This document shows, in pieces, positions 48,107 to 58,200 of a stretch of 64,000 nt of DNA. This stretch comes from Carettochelys insculpta (taxonomy: Eukaryota; Chordata; Testudines; Carettochelyidae): the NCBI RefSeq assembly GCF_033958435.1, contig NC_134141.1:99179001-99243000 (forward strand), read 5' to 3'. The notes under the pieces were generated by a model that searched no databases, was not told the origin of the DNA, and saw only the letters and a program-made list of their open reading frames with translations. The translations under genes were made by a program, and so were the position numbers. How positions within the stretch are numbered: position 1 is the stretch's first letter; each line of letters starts with the position of its first letter.

Positions 48107-49689
48107 GCAAGGACGGAGAAGCGCGCTGAGGGAGGCCACGGGGGAGAGACGGGAACCGAACGGCTGCGCTGGGGGTGCGCCGGGGCTGTGCGGGGCGCGC
48201 TGCTCGCCCTGGGTTGCAGGGTGGGGCGTTAAGCAGCGGTAGATCCGCGCCGGAGCTCGGCGAAGGTGGTTGGCGCAGCAGCGCGGGGGGCGTGTGTCCG
48301 GGCTGGGAAGGGAGGGGCGGCCAGACCCGGCGCCGGGAACAAGGTGCGTGTCACAGGGGTGGGGAGAGGGACTTGTCAGCCCCTCCCCCCCGCAGCTAGC
48401 GCAAGGCAGGAGGAGAGCGGGCAGGACCTGGGGGGCAGCAGGCACAGACCTGGGGCTGCTCCGCCAGCGCCCCTGACAGACAAATCCCCCGCGCCCCCGC
48501 ATCTGCCTGCGCGCTCTTCTCCTCCGCCAGGCAGCCCGGGAGCTTATCCCCGCCCGCCCACCCCCCCCAGTGCCCGTCATCCACGGGGAGCTCCCAGCGC
48601 ATTATCCCCCGATCCTCTCTAGCCGGTCTCCGGGCTGGTGGCTGGCGGGAGCGGAGCAGCGGCTAATCGGCTTGCCGAGGTTCCCCTAATCCCAGCTCCG
48701 GCTGCAATATCACTAATGTCCCTTCGATTGGCTGCATCAGACAGCTGTCCCCAGGCCCGCTCGCCCCCGCCCGCTCCATCTCCTGCCCGCTCAGACTTTC
48801 ACTGCCATTAAATCCACACGCTCCCCCCTCCGCCCCCCACCTCCTGCATGTTCCCAGCTGGGTCCGATCGCCTTCTGCAGGCGGCCGGAGCGCGCACGGT
48901 GGGTTTGTCCCCTTCCCCAGCTGGGATCTGTCACCCCACGCGGGCTGGGTGGGGGACCGCGAGGAGCTCCGTCTAGTCCAAGGGTTTTTCCGCTTGACCT
49001 CCCAGCCAGGCAGGGGAAAGGAGTTCTCGCCTGCTCCGTGCTACCAGCAGTCTTAGGGGACCGCGTTAATTTCTCTGCATCTATTTTTCCTGGCAGGTGT
49101 TTCCAGCGGGTTCAGCCCTCCCCAGCCTTCTCCTCGCAAAAGACTGATTTAACAGAGGAAGGGGCATTCAGTACGGTCGGGTCTTCACCTCACTTCTAGT
49201 TCTTGGGCATTTTCCCTGGCACCGCGTCCCGTCCCCGCGGGTCTTCCCTTTTGCAACCTACGGGGTTGTCCTGGCCTCTTCCTTGTCCTGAGTCACCAGC
49301 CCCTTTCTGAGCGGTGTGAGTGTGTTTTATTTTCTAGGCGCCCCTTTGCACTTTTCGGTGGATCTCCCTCAGAAGTGAAACACACGTGCAACTCGGGCGC
49401 CTCACGTTGTCAGCGGTTCCTGGCACAATTGTCTGCGGCAATTCACCGGAGGGGCCCGGTGGAAACAGATGGATCAAAGAGGAAACAAAGCACACACCGG
49501 CAGCCTAGAGAATAAGTCTGGTTAAGAAAAAAATCCCCGACAAGAAATAAATAAACCGCCTGTAAACCTACAGCGCGCCTCCCGGATCCGCGGCGAGCAA
49601 AGCGGGCATGGGGGTGAGAGCGGATCATTGCCTTCTGCCCGGACAAGGAGAAATCAATGGGGGTGAGGATCTATATACATCAGCCATCC

Positions 49690-49860
49690 TGTCAGGGCAC
49701 ATCAAAATAATGCTTCTATTATTTCAATCAATACCCCGTTTTTATACCTAACATCTGAGCTACATGGCGCGCTCGTGTTGGAAATTTGCAGAGCCGCTTG
49801 GCACGAAAACAAACCATTGACAGGCGCGTCAATCACATTACAGATGTTTGGCCGGGTTGG
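49690..49860. promoter_or_regulatory. Candidate conserved regulatory block with MEIS/PBX-type sites
   Basis: An AT-richer block inside the CpG domain. It contains a TGACAG motif (49818-49823, MEIS/TGIF type) 5 bp from TCAATCA (49829-49835, the reverse of a PBX-type TGATTGA). Upstream words include atgcttctattatttcaatc. The low-repeat, motif-dense sequence is enhancer-like, but conservation was not tested. Confidence 0.35.
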
Positions 49861-50844
49861 AAGAGCGCAGCCCGGGGCGGGCTCGGAGCACCAGGCACAA
49901 ACCGAGCCCCGCGCCCGGGCCCTGGGAATAAGCTTCGGAAACTTGTTGCAATTATTTTTCAGTGGGGCTAAAATCAACGGGGGGAAGGGGGGCAAACAGC
50001 AGCAGGGAGAAGAAGCCCCTTTGGGCTCCTTGTCATTCGGAAAAAGGCCCATTAAGATGAGCCGGCGGAGGCGGAATGAAGAGTTCAAGCACCTTCGTGT
50101 GTATAAACCCCGGCGGCCCACCGCGCTCTGTCCGCGCAGCAGGTGCATTCGAATAACTGGCGGGGTGTGGCTCGCTAGCGGGGCCGCCGCTTGTTTTGTC
50201 AGTGCGCACAGTTCACATCATTTCCCAGGGCTGGGGCTGGGGTGGGGGGCGGGGAGGGGGCTGGGCCGCTGCTGACTCACTACGAATCGGGAGAAATCCA
50301 CAGCCAAACCCTGGGCTGTGTTGAGAGGGTCGCGGTTCCTCTTGGGTTGGATCACGCTTAGGCAGAGGCTTTGCCTCGCTGTGCACTCCCCTGCACCTAG
50401 GCCCAGCGAGACCGAAGCCAACAGATGGACCCCCCCCCACCCCCCTCAATCCCCTCCTCGGTGATCAGCTCAGTGCCCGGGTTGTTTGCAAATCCATCCA
50501 CTAATTCGCACCAGACAACCTTTCGTAAACCTCCTGCTTTGTTTCCTCGCAACCGCACAGCACAGCTCCGTCTGGCTGAGAGAACCGACTGACCCGTCCC
50601 GAGAGCGTCCCTCGGCCAGTTCTTCCGCCCCAGCCGAAGGGAAGCGGGCGAGGGCACAGCCGCTCTTTAGAGATGCAAACCCCGACAGCCAGAGAGCCGG
50701 CGGGTTTGTTGCAGGGCCGGGCCCAGCCCCGCGCCCCAGCCGCAGCACTGAATTTCGGACAAACACGTACATTTGCAGAGCTCCCCCCCCAGCGAAATGC
50801 GTGCGGGTTAGTTCGGGTGCCTACGGGATAAACACGGTCAGGCG

Positions 50845-51040
50845 CGCACGGTGCTAATTGAATGATACACGCTCCCTACCTACAGCTTTCATGTAATTGG
50901 ACATGTTACCCAGGGCTCCCGGCGAGGCAGCATCCTGCGCCTTTGAAGGTTTCAGTGATGCTTCACTTTCCTCCACCGACTATTTCTTCCCCCCGTGCGC
51001 GACATTTCGAGGCGATTATCTTGAATTCCTTGTTTGGCTG
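50845..51040. promoter_or_regulatory. Candidate conserved regulatory block
   Basis: Contains gtgctaattgaatgataca, gctttcatgtaattggacat and gaggcgattatcttgaattc, with several ATTA/TAAT homeodomain cores in GC-rich surroundings. It is called only from composition and motif density. Confidence 0.3.
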
Positions 51041-51117
51041 CGGCGCGCGGGAGGGCCGGGCAGGGCTGCAGCTTGTTCCACGAGGAAAGATACCCAGGGT
51101 GGGGCGGTTGTTTGGAG

Positions 51118-51118
<1 letters not shown>

Positions 51119-51159
<41 letters not shown>

Positions 51160-51160
51160 G
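51119..51160. repeat. (CT)n(CA)n compound microsatellite
   Basis: A run of CT dinucleotides passes directly into CA dinucleotides. A G-run (gggggggggtgttt) follows at about 51187. Confidence 0.95.
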
Positions 51161-52285
51161 TGTGTATCTGCGGGGTTGGTTGGGTCGGGGGGGGGGTGTT
51201 TGGGGAGATGCGGTCAGAGAGCGGCACAAACCTCCCAGCACTTCAAACCCAGGCAACTTTGAACGGCTTCCCGTGGGAACAGCGGAGGCGCGTTCACCCC
51301 AGACGCCGGATCCCTTGGCTGGGCCGCTCTCACGCTGCCCCTCTCTCAGGCTGGTGTTTCTAGCGGAACTGCTCGTTTCGCCCCCCTCCCCTCATAGGGC
51401 CCTCCCTCCTTCTCCGCGCCGCGTGAAGCTCCCACGAAAGCTTTATTTTGCTTGCCCCCGGCTGCGAGCCTCTTCGTTCCGCAGGCCGCGGGTGCGAGCT
51501 GTGTGGCGCACCGGGGCTCTCCGGGAAGGAGGCCGGTGGCTGAACGGCTGCGGGACTGAGCCACAATAAGCAGCTCCTTCAAGGAGACCGGAGCCCCTAC
51601 GTGCTGGTGGTTTGGGAGCCGTTCCGAGCCACTGGCGGGGCAGGGCGGGCTGGGGGGAGGCGATCCAAAGGCGGGCGCTGCGGGCCCTGGGTGTCCCAGT
51701 CCAGGCAGCGCGGGGGGCAGGGAATTAGCCGGACGCACACAGAAGGTAGAAGGGTCCTTCTAGCCGGCCCGGCTGGTCTTTCCCTCTCCCGCAGCATGTG
51801 GGGGCCTGGACTCAGCCGGGCCAGGTAGCGGCGAAACAACCAGCCGCTGTGCCTATCGGGGCGCTGGGCAGCTCCGGAGGGAAGCCGCCCTCGGGGCCTT
51901 TCCCCGCGGCTTTTGTGTCGGTTTGGTGGCGCATCGGGGGTTGCCCAGCGGGCCAGGGCTCGGGGACGACCTGCCACTTGGCAGGAATCAAACCTTGCTG
52001 GAAAGGCCGGGGGCTCTGTAATTAACACAGGGCGGAGCGCCGGCCGCGCCATAGCACCACACGGCCGCGAGCAAACTCGCGTGGGGGCGTTTTCCCCACC
52101 TAGAACGCGACTCCCTCGGTCCGGGGTCCCAAGTCTCTCAGTCAAGCCAGGCGGCGGGCGCGGATGCAGCGGGGAACCCCCGCAGGACCCCGGGAATCCA
52201 CGCAGAGCGCGTGGACGATTATTGCGGTTATCCTGGGAGCCTCGCGGGGCGGGCGGGCAGCGCGGAACCAAGCGGGTTTTTTTTT

Positions 52286-52450
52286 TTTAACCTTTCATCA
52301 TTTCAAAGTGACTTAAGTGCCGCATCATCAGCTTTTCCCTTTGTCTGCCCCGGTTGTAAATAATGGCTTTGAGATTAGCTAATTACGGGGCATTAATCAC
52401 TGATAGAAGGGGAATAAATCAAAGCCTCCCACGAATTTTCAAACTCACCA
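52286..52450. promoter_or_regulatory. Candidate conserved non-coding element with TAATTA cores
   Basis: After an interrupting T-run comes AT-balanced, low-repeat sequence: tcatttcaaagtgacttaag, gccgcatcatcagcttttcc, gttgtaaataatggctttga. It includes a TAATTA homeodomain core (52380-52385), a ttaatca site about 8 bp further on, and agggg-aataaatcaaag (SOX/TCF-like). It is flanked on both sides by CpG-rich DNA and looks like an enhancer. This is inference. Confidence 0.4.
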
Positions 52451-52688
52451 GCGTGGCTGCGCGGAGTAAGTCGGGCGGCCGCAGATAGGGGCTGCTTAAA
52501 TTACCGGGGCTGCCGAGTAAACCATATCCGCGTCGCGCTAAACACATGAAGATTTTATTTACACATACCGGGGTGCGCCTTCGTGCGGGGCACAGCCTAG
52601 GTCTGTCAAAGGGGCGCGAGGGGTGTGCAGTCTGCTGCAGCAACGCTGGGCGGGCTTTGTGTTCAACTTCCCCAGCGGAGGAGAAGCG

Positions 52689-52985
52689 GACAGGACAGGA
52701 CAGGGTAGATAGATAGATACTGTGAAATCCAGTCAAAGACAGACAGACAGACAGACACTGTGAAATCCCGTCATAGACAGACAGGGTAGATAGATAGATA
52801 CTGTAAAATCCAGTCACAGACAGACAGACAGACAGATACTGTGAAATCCAGTCACAGACAGACAGACAGACAGACAGATACTGTGAAATCCAGTCACAGA
52901 CAGACAGACAGACAGATACTGTGAAATCCAGTCACAGACAGACAGACAGACAGACAGCTATCGTGAAATCTAGTCATAGAGAGAC
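52689..52985. repeat. Composite (GACA/GATA)n minisatellite, 7 units
   Basis: Seven copies of a ctgtgaaatccagtca-like block alternate with variable tetranucleotide tracts, (GACA)n and, in two places, (TAGA)n. Unit length is about 36-45 bp, varying with the tetranucleotide count. Confidence 0.95.
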
Positions 52986-53599
52986 ATGGCTCTGCATCAC
53001 AGCCCCCCCCCCCACCACACACACCTTAGGTGCTACAATAAAAGGGGGAAACATCTACTAACCCCCAGCTAGCGACAGAAAGCCCCAGCCTTGCTAGCTC
53101 TCCCCTTCAAAACGCGCCTTTTGCCACCCTAGTGCGGTCGGTTGTGCGTGTGGTATGCGGAAGGCTCAGCATCAGGCTATGAGGGGTCGGTCCTTTGACG
53201 AGGCGATGCCATAAGCCCCGAGCCGGGGTCCAGTCACAATGGAGCCAGCCCATGCAGGAGTGAACTATGCGGCAAAAATGACAGCCCCTCCCTCCCTGCC
53301 TCCCTCCCGCCCTGCACCGACAGCGGCGCACCCCTCGCCTCGATTTGCCTCCCCTGCCCACAAGAAAGCGGCCCCCGCTTCCCCGCCGACCCCGGCTGCG
53401 TTTGGAGCGGCTGGTCCCTCAAGCGCCGAGGAGGGCTTGAAAACTCTGACCGGCCGCCTTCCTAATTCACTCCTCAGACCCGACCTCCAGACCCGCCCCC
53501 CCATGCTCACACCCACCATCAGCTCCTCTGCCCTGGTCTGGGCAAGGCTGGCTCGCGCAGGAGGCCCAGCCTCTGAATGGCACAGCACAGCCTCCCCCT

Positions 53600-53850
53600 T
53601 TCTCTAGCCAAGACCCTTGTCATTAATTTGAAGTTACTCAACGTACCGTGTCATTAAACCCAGGCTGGAAACTCAGCGCCAGGCACCCAGAGAAGGGGGG
53701 AGCCAGCCAGCGAGGGAGAGGGTGTTTTGCATACAGCTTTGTGTTTCGCGGGGGCTGGGCTGCCAAGGGTTATGGCGCTAATTGCGCAAGATTAACGTGG
53801 AGAGTGTTCGCCTCTGGTTAGGAAGATTTATTTAAGCCCAGAACCGCTCA
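53600..53850. promoter_or_regulatory. Candidate conserved regulatory block
   Basis: Contains ttgtcattaatttgaagtta, gtaccgtgtcattaaaccca, atggcgctaattgcgcaaga and ggaagatttatttaagccca. These are several ATTA cores and a palindromic gcgctaattgcgc inside CpG-rich DNA. Conservation is untested. Confidence 0.35.
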
Positions 53851-54404
53851 AGACCCCGAGGATGGAGACGCTACATACCAGCCTGCCCACGTCCTGAGTC
53901 CACCGAGACTGTAGGCTGACGCCTCCCAGTGACAGTAGCACCCTGAGAGATGCCAGCACCTGGGTGCGGGCGTTTACAATTTCTTCCCCTCCTCTTCCTT
54001 ATCTGTCTGGGTCTCAAAGGACGCGAGTTCTGATCCGCGGCTCGGCTCCCCCGCTCTGCAAGGCTAGTCAGGCCCCGCGCCCAGCGAGGAGGCAAAGCCT
54101 ATGCAGCAGCGCGCCCTAGCGGCCGACCTGGGAATAGCAGACGGGAGAGGCGGCGTGGCTGGGCCTTGGAGCGGTACAGCGGTGTGATGCTGTCACTTAG
54201 CGGACTGAGAGGGAAATGGGGAGAGCTCTGGGGAAAGGCACACAGCATGCAGGGGAAGACTTGGTGGGAACCTGTCTCGTGCCAATTGTGTGACTACCCT
54301 GAGGTGAGATAAGCGCAGCTCCTGCCGCAGACACTGCTTGAGTGTGTGGTTAGCTTCTTCTGCCCAGCAATTTCTGTAGCGTGGGGGCGGGGTCTCCACT
54401 GTAC

Positions 54405-54490
54405 CTGTATAACTACCCGCTGGTGGACTTGAACCTGCGATCTCGGGAGCTTAGTGCCAGAGCCTTTACAGTTTGAACTGGAAGGCAGCT
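54405..54490 (-). mobile_element. tRNA-derived sequence, antisense (SINE fragment)
   Basis: The minus strand reads ggctctggcactaagctccc followed by gagatcgcaggttcaagtcc. This ends in a near-perfect Pol III B box (ggttcaagtcc) with a partial tRNA-like context. No complete cloverleaf could be drawn, so a SINE head or tRNA relic is more likely than a working tRNA. Confidence 0.4.
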
Positions 54491-54714
54491 GTTTCGGAGC
54501 TCAGGCTGTAGAGGAGATTCATTCTGTCTCAGCACAAGTGGTCTAGGTGCTACTACATGGGACAGTTAATCACACCTAGTGTGTGGGTTACATGTGTACA
54601 TAACCAGAATAAGGGCATCTGTTCTGGGCAAGTGTCTGTGTGTGGGTCTTAACGGCAGGACCGAGGGGCAGGGGGATAGTGTGATCTTTTAAATCTGAGC
54701 CAGAGTAGGAGAAA

Positions 54715-54860
54715 CAATCATCTTGCAGCTAATACACTAGACTGGAATTCAGGAGATTTCTGCTCTGCTTTCAGGTCTGCCACAGACTTTCTATATGACT
54801 TTGGGTGACACTTTTAATCTCTTTGTAGTTCTGCTCCCCAAAGCAATACTCATTTCCTCC
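54715..54860 (+). mobile_element. MIR/L2-like remnant
   Basis: Has ggaattcaggagatttctgc, tctgccacagacttt and tatatgactttgggtgacac. This is the word order of MIR-type cores ('gtgaccttgggcaagtcac'). Confidence 0.4.
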
Positions 54861-55029
54861 TCTAGCTGCCTCCTCTTGTTGGGTTGTCCATCTAATCACA
54901 AACTGCAGCTGGCATCGTGCTGCAGAGGATAAAATCTCCAGTAGGCTTTATTCTTGTGGGATAGGCTACCTCAGGGCATTAGCCTCCTAAGCCCCAGTAT
55001 GTAAAGGTTGCCTTACCAGGAACACCTGA

Positions 55030-55389
55030 GTAATCATATCACTTCTAATGCCCTTGTTTATTTTTAAAATACCATTATTCTCAATATTCTTGTTACACAT
55101 GTGAAATACCCAGTCCTTTTCAATCCGGCTAGTTTATGGTCTCTGTGATATTTTGTGGAAATGAATTCCACAGGCTGTGTACAGTATGTAAAAAACATTT
55201 CTTCATTTACCACCTTTCAGTTTCACAGAAGGTCATTTAATTTTGAGTTGCATTGTGGAAGTTAATAATCTCCCTTCTCCGTAACAATTATAATTTTTTA
55301 TACACAGCTCATGTCTCCTCTTGTTCATTGCCTTGCAAAAGTAAACAGTCTCATGTTCGTCATTCTCTATTTATATCAGTGTTCTCCAT
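55030..55389 (-). mobile_element. CR1-like LINE fragment, antisense, part 1
   Basis: Contains gaattccacaggctgtgtac, acatttcttcatttaccacc and tctcatgttcgtcattctct, as in the antisense 3' part of CR1/L3 elements. The sequence stops exactly at the CAT duplicated around the MITE cluster and appears to resume at 56702. Confidence 0.5.
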
Positions 55390-56698
55390 GGTTGTGTCTA
55401 CATTAGACAGTTTTGTCAACATAACTCGAGGAGCATCTATGTGCTTAAAACATTCTCTTGACTGATTCTCGACAGTATTACCTGTCAAAAATTTGAGGTA
55501 TAACAACCTCTGGACAGAGTACTTGTCGAGAAGTGCAAAGTGGACACTTATATCGACAGAGAGGCTTCTAGTTGCCGGTCAGCCCTTTTCAGAGATGCCA
55601 TTCCACTTTCTGGCACCAGAGGGCAGTGCAATCTAACAGTTCTCTGTTGACATAGCAAGTTGTGTATAGCAGCAGTCTGTCCTCAGATGTTCTATAGAGA
55701 TTTCCCGAAGGTTATGTCTACACTAGAGGCATCTGTCGGCAGAAGTTATTGTTGACAGAGAAACATGAACAGAATCTCTATTGGCAGATTGCTGCTACAC
55801 ACAACTTCCTCTGTCAACAGAGGACTGCCAGACTGCACTGTCCTCTGGTGCCAGAAATGAAATGGCAGCTCTGCAAAAAGGGCTCTCCAACAAGTAGAAG
55901 CCTTCTCTGTCAATAGAATTGTCCACATTGCCTGTCTATCAACAGTACTCTGTTGAGAGAGGCTAAGTCTACACTTGGCCAAAACTTCGAAAAGGCCATG
56001 CTAATGGCCAAGTCAGAGAATACTGATGGGGTGTTTCAAAAATGTTACATTTTGCTTGTGCACGGCTTGTCTACACAGGGGTCCTTTTCACCTGATAGGA
56101 ATAAGGGGATTTCAGTGTTTCCAGGGTCTTTTTTGAAAAGGACCCCAGTGTAGACGAACCGCACACAAGCAAAATGCAGCACTTTGGAAGTGCTGCGGCC
56201 AGCAGCATGCTAATGAGGCACTGAATATTCATTTCAGTGTCTCATTAGTATTCTCCGATTTGGCTATTAGTATGGCTATGTTGAAGTTTTGGGCAAGTGT
56301 AGACATGGCCAGAGTGGTGTTCCTCAAATTTTGGGGGAATAACACTGTCGAGGCACATGCAGAGTTCTATAGAGACTCAGTCGACAGAATGCTTTATGTA
56401 TGTAGACACTCCTTGAGTTATGTCAACATAGACGAAACTTTGAAGAATAATGCTTCTGTCAACGAAGTTCTGTCAACAGAAGTGCAATGTAGACACTTCT
56501 GTTGACAGAGAGGGCTTCCAGTTCACTGGGCAGCCCGCTTTGCAGAGCTTCTGGTCATCCATTCTGTTGACAGAGGGCAGGGCAGTCTGGCTGCTCTCTG
56601 TTGAAAGAGTGGATTGCTTTGTCAATCTGTTTTTGTGTGTAGATGCTATCTCTCAACAGACATTACTATCCACAGATGCTTCTAGTGCAGACATAGCC
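55390..56698. mobile_element. Composite nested MITE cluster, TSD CAT
   Basis: The outer ends are GGTTGTGTCTACATTAGACA and TCTAGTGCAGACATAGCC, flanked by CAT at 55387-55389 and 56699-56701. Inside, 55390-55709 and 55710-55960 plus 56311 onward are inverted relatives. Shared words include ctggcaccagagggcagtgc and its complement, and tcaaattttgg. A second terminal sequence (GGTTATGTCTACAC) lies at 55710. The simplest reading is one MITE with a second copy of the same family inserted in opposite orientation, and a third, different MITE inserted at 55961. No coding capacity. Confidence 0.7.
55961..56310. mobile_element. Nested 350-bp MITE, TSD AGA
   Basis: The ends GGCTAAGTCTACACTTGGCC and GGGCAAGTGTAGACATGGCC are inverted repeats that extend further (caaaacttcgaa / ttgaagttttg). 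AGA lies on both sides (55958-55960, 56311-56313). A central inverted repeat (ggggtccttttc / gaaaaggacccc) makes the interior fold back. It is a different family from the host MITE. Confidence 0.85.
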
Positions 56699-56701
56699 CA
56701 T

Positions 56702-57130
56702 GTGACTAATCAACCTTGTCACTCATCTCTAAAATCTCTTCTTTTCTTCACTAACATCTCTGTGCTGGGCTGAGCAGAAATTAACACACCACGCCATACA
56801 TGTGATTTAGTTATGGAAGGGCCTACCCATCTTGACATTTTATGTTTGGACCCCTGCTACACACGGGACAGAAGTCTTCACTGGGCTGTTCGTAGGGATG
56901 CCTGAGTCTTTTCTTGAGCTGCTGCCATTAAGTTAGAACCTGATAAGATGCATGATTAGTTCAAGTTCTCTTTACTGTGCACTGATTTGCATAAATCAAC
57001 ATTGACTTTCATCTGCCAGGATGTTATCCATTCATTTAGCCTGGTTAAGTCCCTTTGAACTGCTTGGCACACTCCACCAGCATTTACTAACCTAAGGTCT
57101 CTTCTAATGTGTTCAAATAGCACCTAGCAA
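56702..57130 (-). mobile_element. CR1-like LINE fragment, antisense, part 2
   Basis: Contains atttgcataaatcaacattg, actttcatctgccaggatgt and gcctggttaagtccctttga. These match the antisense CR1/L3 stretch ('catttatcaacattgaatttcatctgcca') as I recall it. It continues part 1 across the MITE cluster. Confidence 0.55.
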
Positions 57131-57889
57131 AAATGGGGGTATTCTCTCATTTAGGGACTCTTGGCTGAACAGTAATACAAATTATAATAATGTGACTGTG
57201 TCTGAGAGACAGAGAAAGGTGCACTTGCATTAAAATGGCACAAAGATCTTGCTTTATTTCTCCTAACGGTGTTCTTTTAGTCACCATTGGAAGCTGACTT
57301 TTATTTCACAAGCTATTGTAGGAAGAAGAGATCAGCATAAGCACTAGCTTACAGTCCCTAGCTTGCCTCTGGCTCTGCATTGCTTGTATTTTATGGGGTA
57401 CACTTTCCACACAGAATAGCGTCTTCAGTGAATCTGTAAGCTTGGATAGTTATTTAATTAAAGTGTTTCACAAAAATATGATCTTTGTTCAGATTTCACA
57501 GACCTACATATTAAATCTGCTTAAATAACAGTGAGGTTGCAGAGCTAAAAGACTGGTGAAACAGTAAAACTGAAGGCTCAAGTTTCTCAGTTCTTGTCCC
57601 TCACTAGTCTGGATTGTACCCCTTGCTATAGTTTTTCCTGTGTACCTTTGGGTGAGTAATTTAATTCAAAACAAGTGTACTAGAAGAAAATCCCACTCAA
57701 GACAGAGCCCTATTGGGTATTTGCACTCCCATGCGCTATACTCTGGCTCAGGAGTTTGAACTGAATATGCAGAAAATAGTGTTTCTGAGAAGCAGGGTAG
57801 GAGCACTAGAAAGGTCCAGAGTCTTCATTAGAATTGTCGAGCCTCGAGACTTCTGTGAGAGCTAAAGTACCCTTCAGTGCCACTAGTGG
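57131..57889. other. Non-coding stretch, no gene seen
   Basis: AT-rich DNA with no recognisable gene or repeat. The left flank of the next ancient repeat may reach into its end. Confidence 0.5.
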
Positions 57890-58200
57890 CTAGACTGCAA
57901 AATATTAATTTAATGAGGTCTTTAGTTCATGTCCACCCGTGCCACAGCATTCCTGAAAAACCTTGAGCTAGTCGCTTTGTCTTTTTTCTTGTTTGCCTCT
58001 TTTCAGCTCCCCACCTGAAAAATGTGATAGTAGTATTTCCTTTCTCCCACCCATTGTCTGTCTTTCTTGTATCTAGGTCTTACATTCTTTAGGGAAGGAG
58101 CTGGCTCTTACGCAGAAGGTGTACAATGCCTGAGACAGGGAGGCCTAAGGTGAGGTCTCTAGACGTGACTCTGATATTACCACTAATAATAATCCTATAT
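57890..58200 (+). mobile_element. MIR/L2-like repeat with ATAAT tail
   Basis: Has accttgagctagtcgctttg and cagctccccacctgaaaaat (MIR-like core). Then come cattctttagggaaggagct, gtgtacaatgcctgagacag and an end in taataataat. The order matches the reptile L2-like 3' unit also seen at 23.7, 35.3 and 40.6 kb. Confidence 0.6.

Larger units (their letters stand above)
47800..54200. promoter_or_regulatory. Large CpG-rich domain (CpG islands), gene unassigned
   Basis: CpG and GC content rise sharply compared with the surrounding AT-rich DNA. They stay high for about 6.4 kb, with peaks near 47.9-48.7, 49.8-50.8, 51.2-52.3 and 53.2-54.1 kb. CCAAT/ATTGG (ttcgattggctgc, 48726) and GC-box-like strings (ggggcgg) are present. 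Many long frames exist on both strands, as expected in stop-poor GC-rich DNA, but none has a recognisable domain. Such extended islands usually mark promoters of developmental regulators or their antisense RNAs. That is inference, and neither the direction nor the gene can be read from the sequence. Confidence 0.7.

Noticed and set aside
49775..50275. 166-codon frame in the CpG domain
   Set aside because: Long frames are expected in GC-rich, stop-poor DNA. Several overlap on both strands here and none shows a family motif.
50862..52271. Frames of 235 (plus) and 224 (minus) codons
   Set aside because: Low-complexity Arg/Pro/Gly-rich, run through microsatellites, and no similarity recognised.
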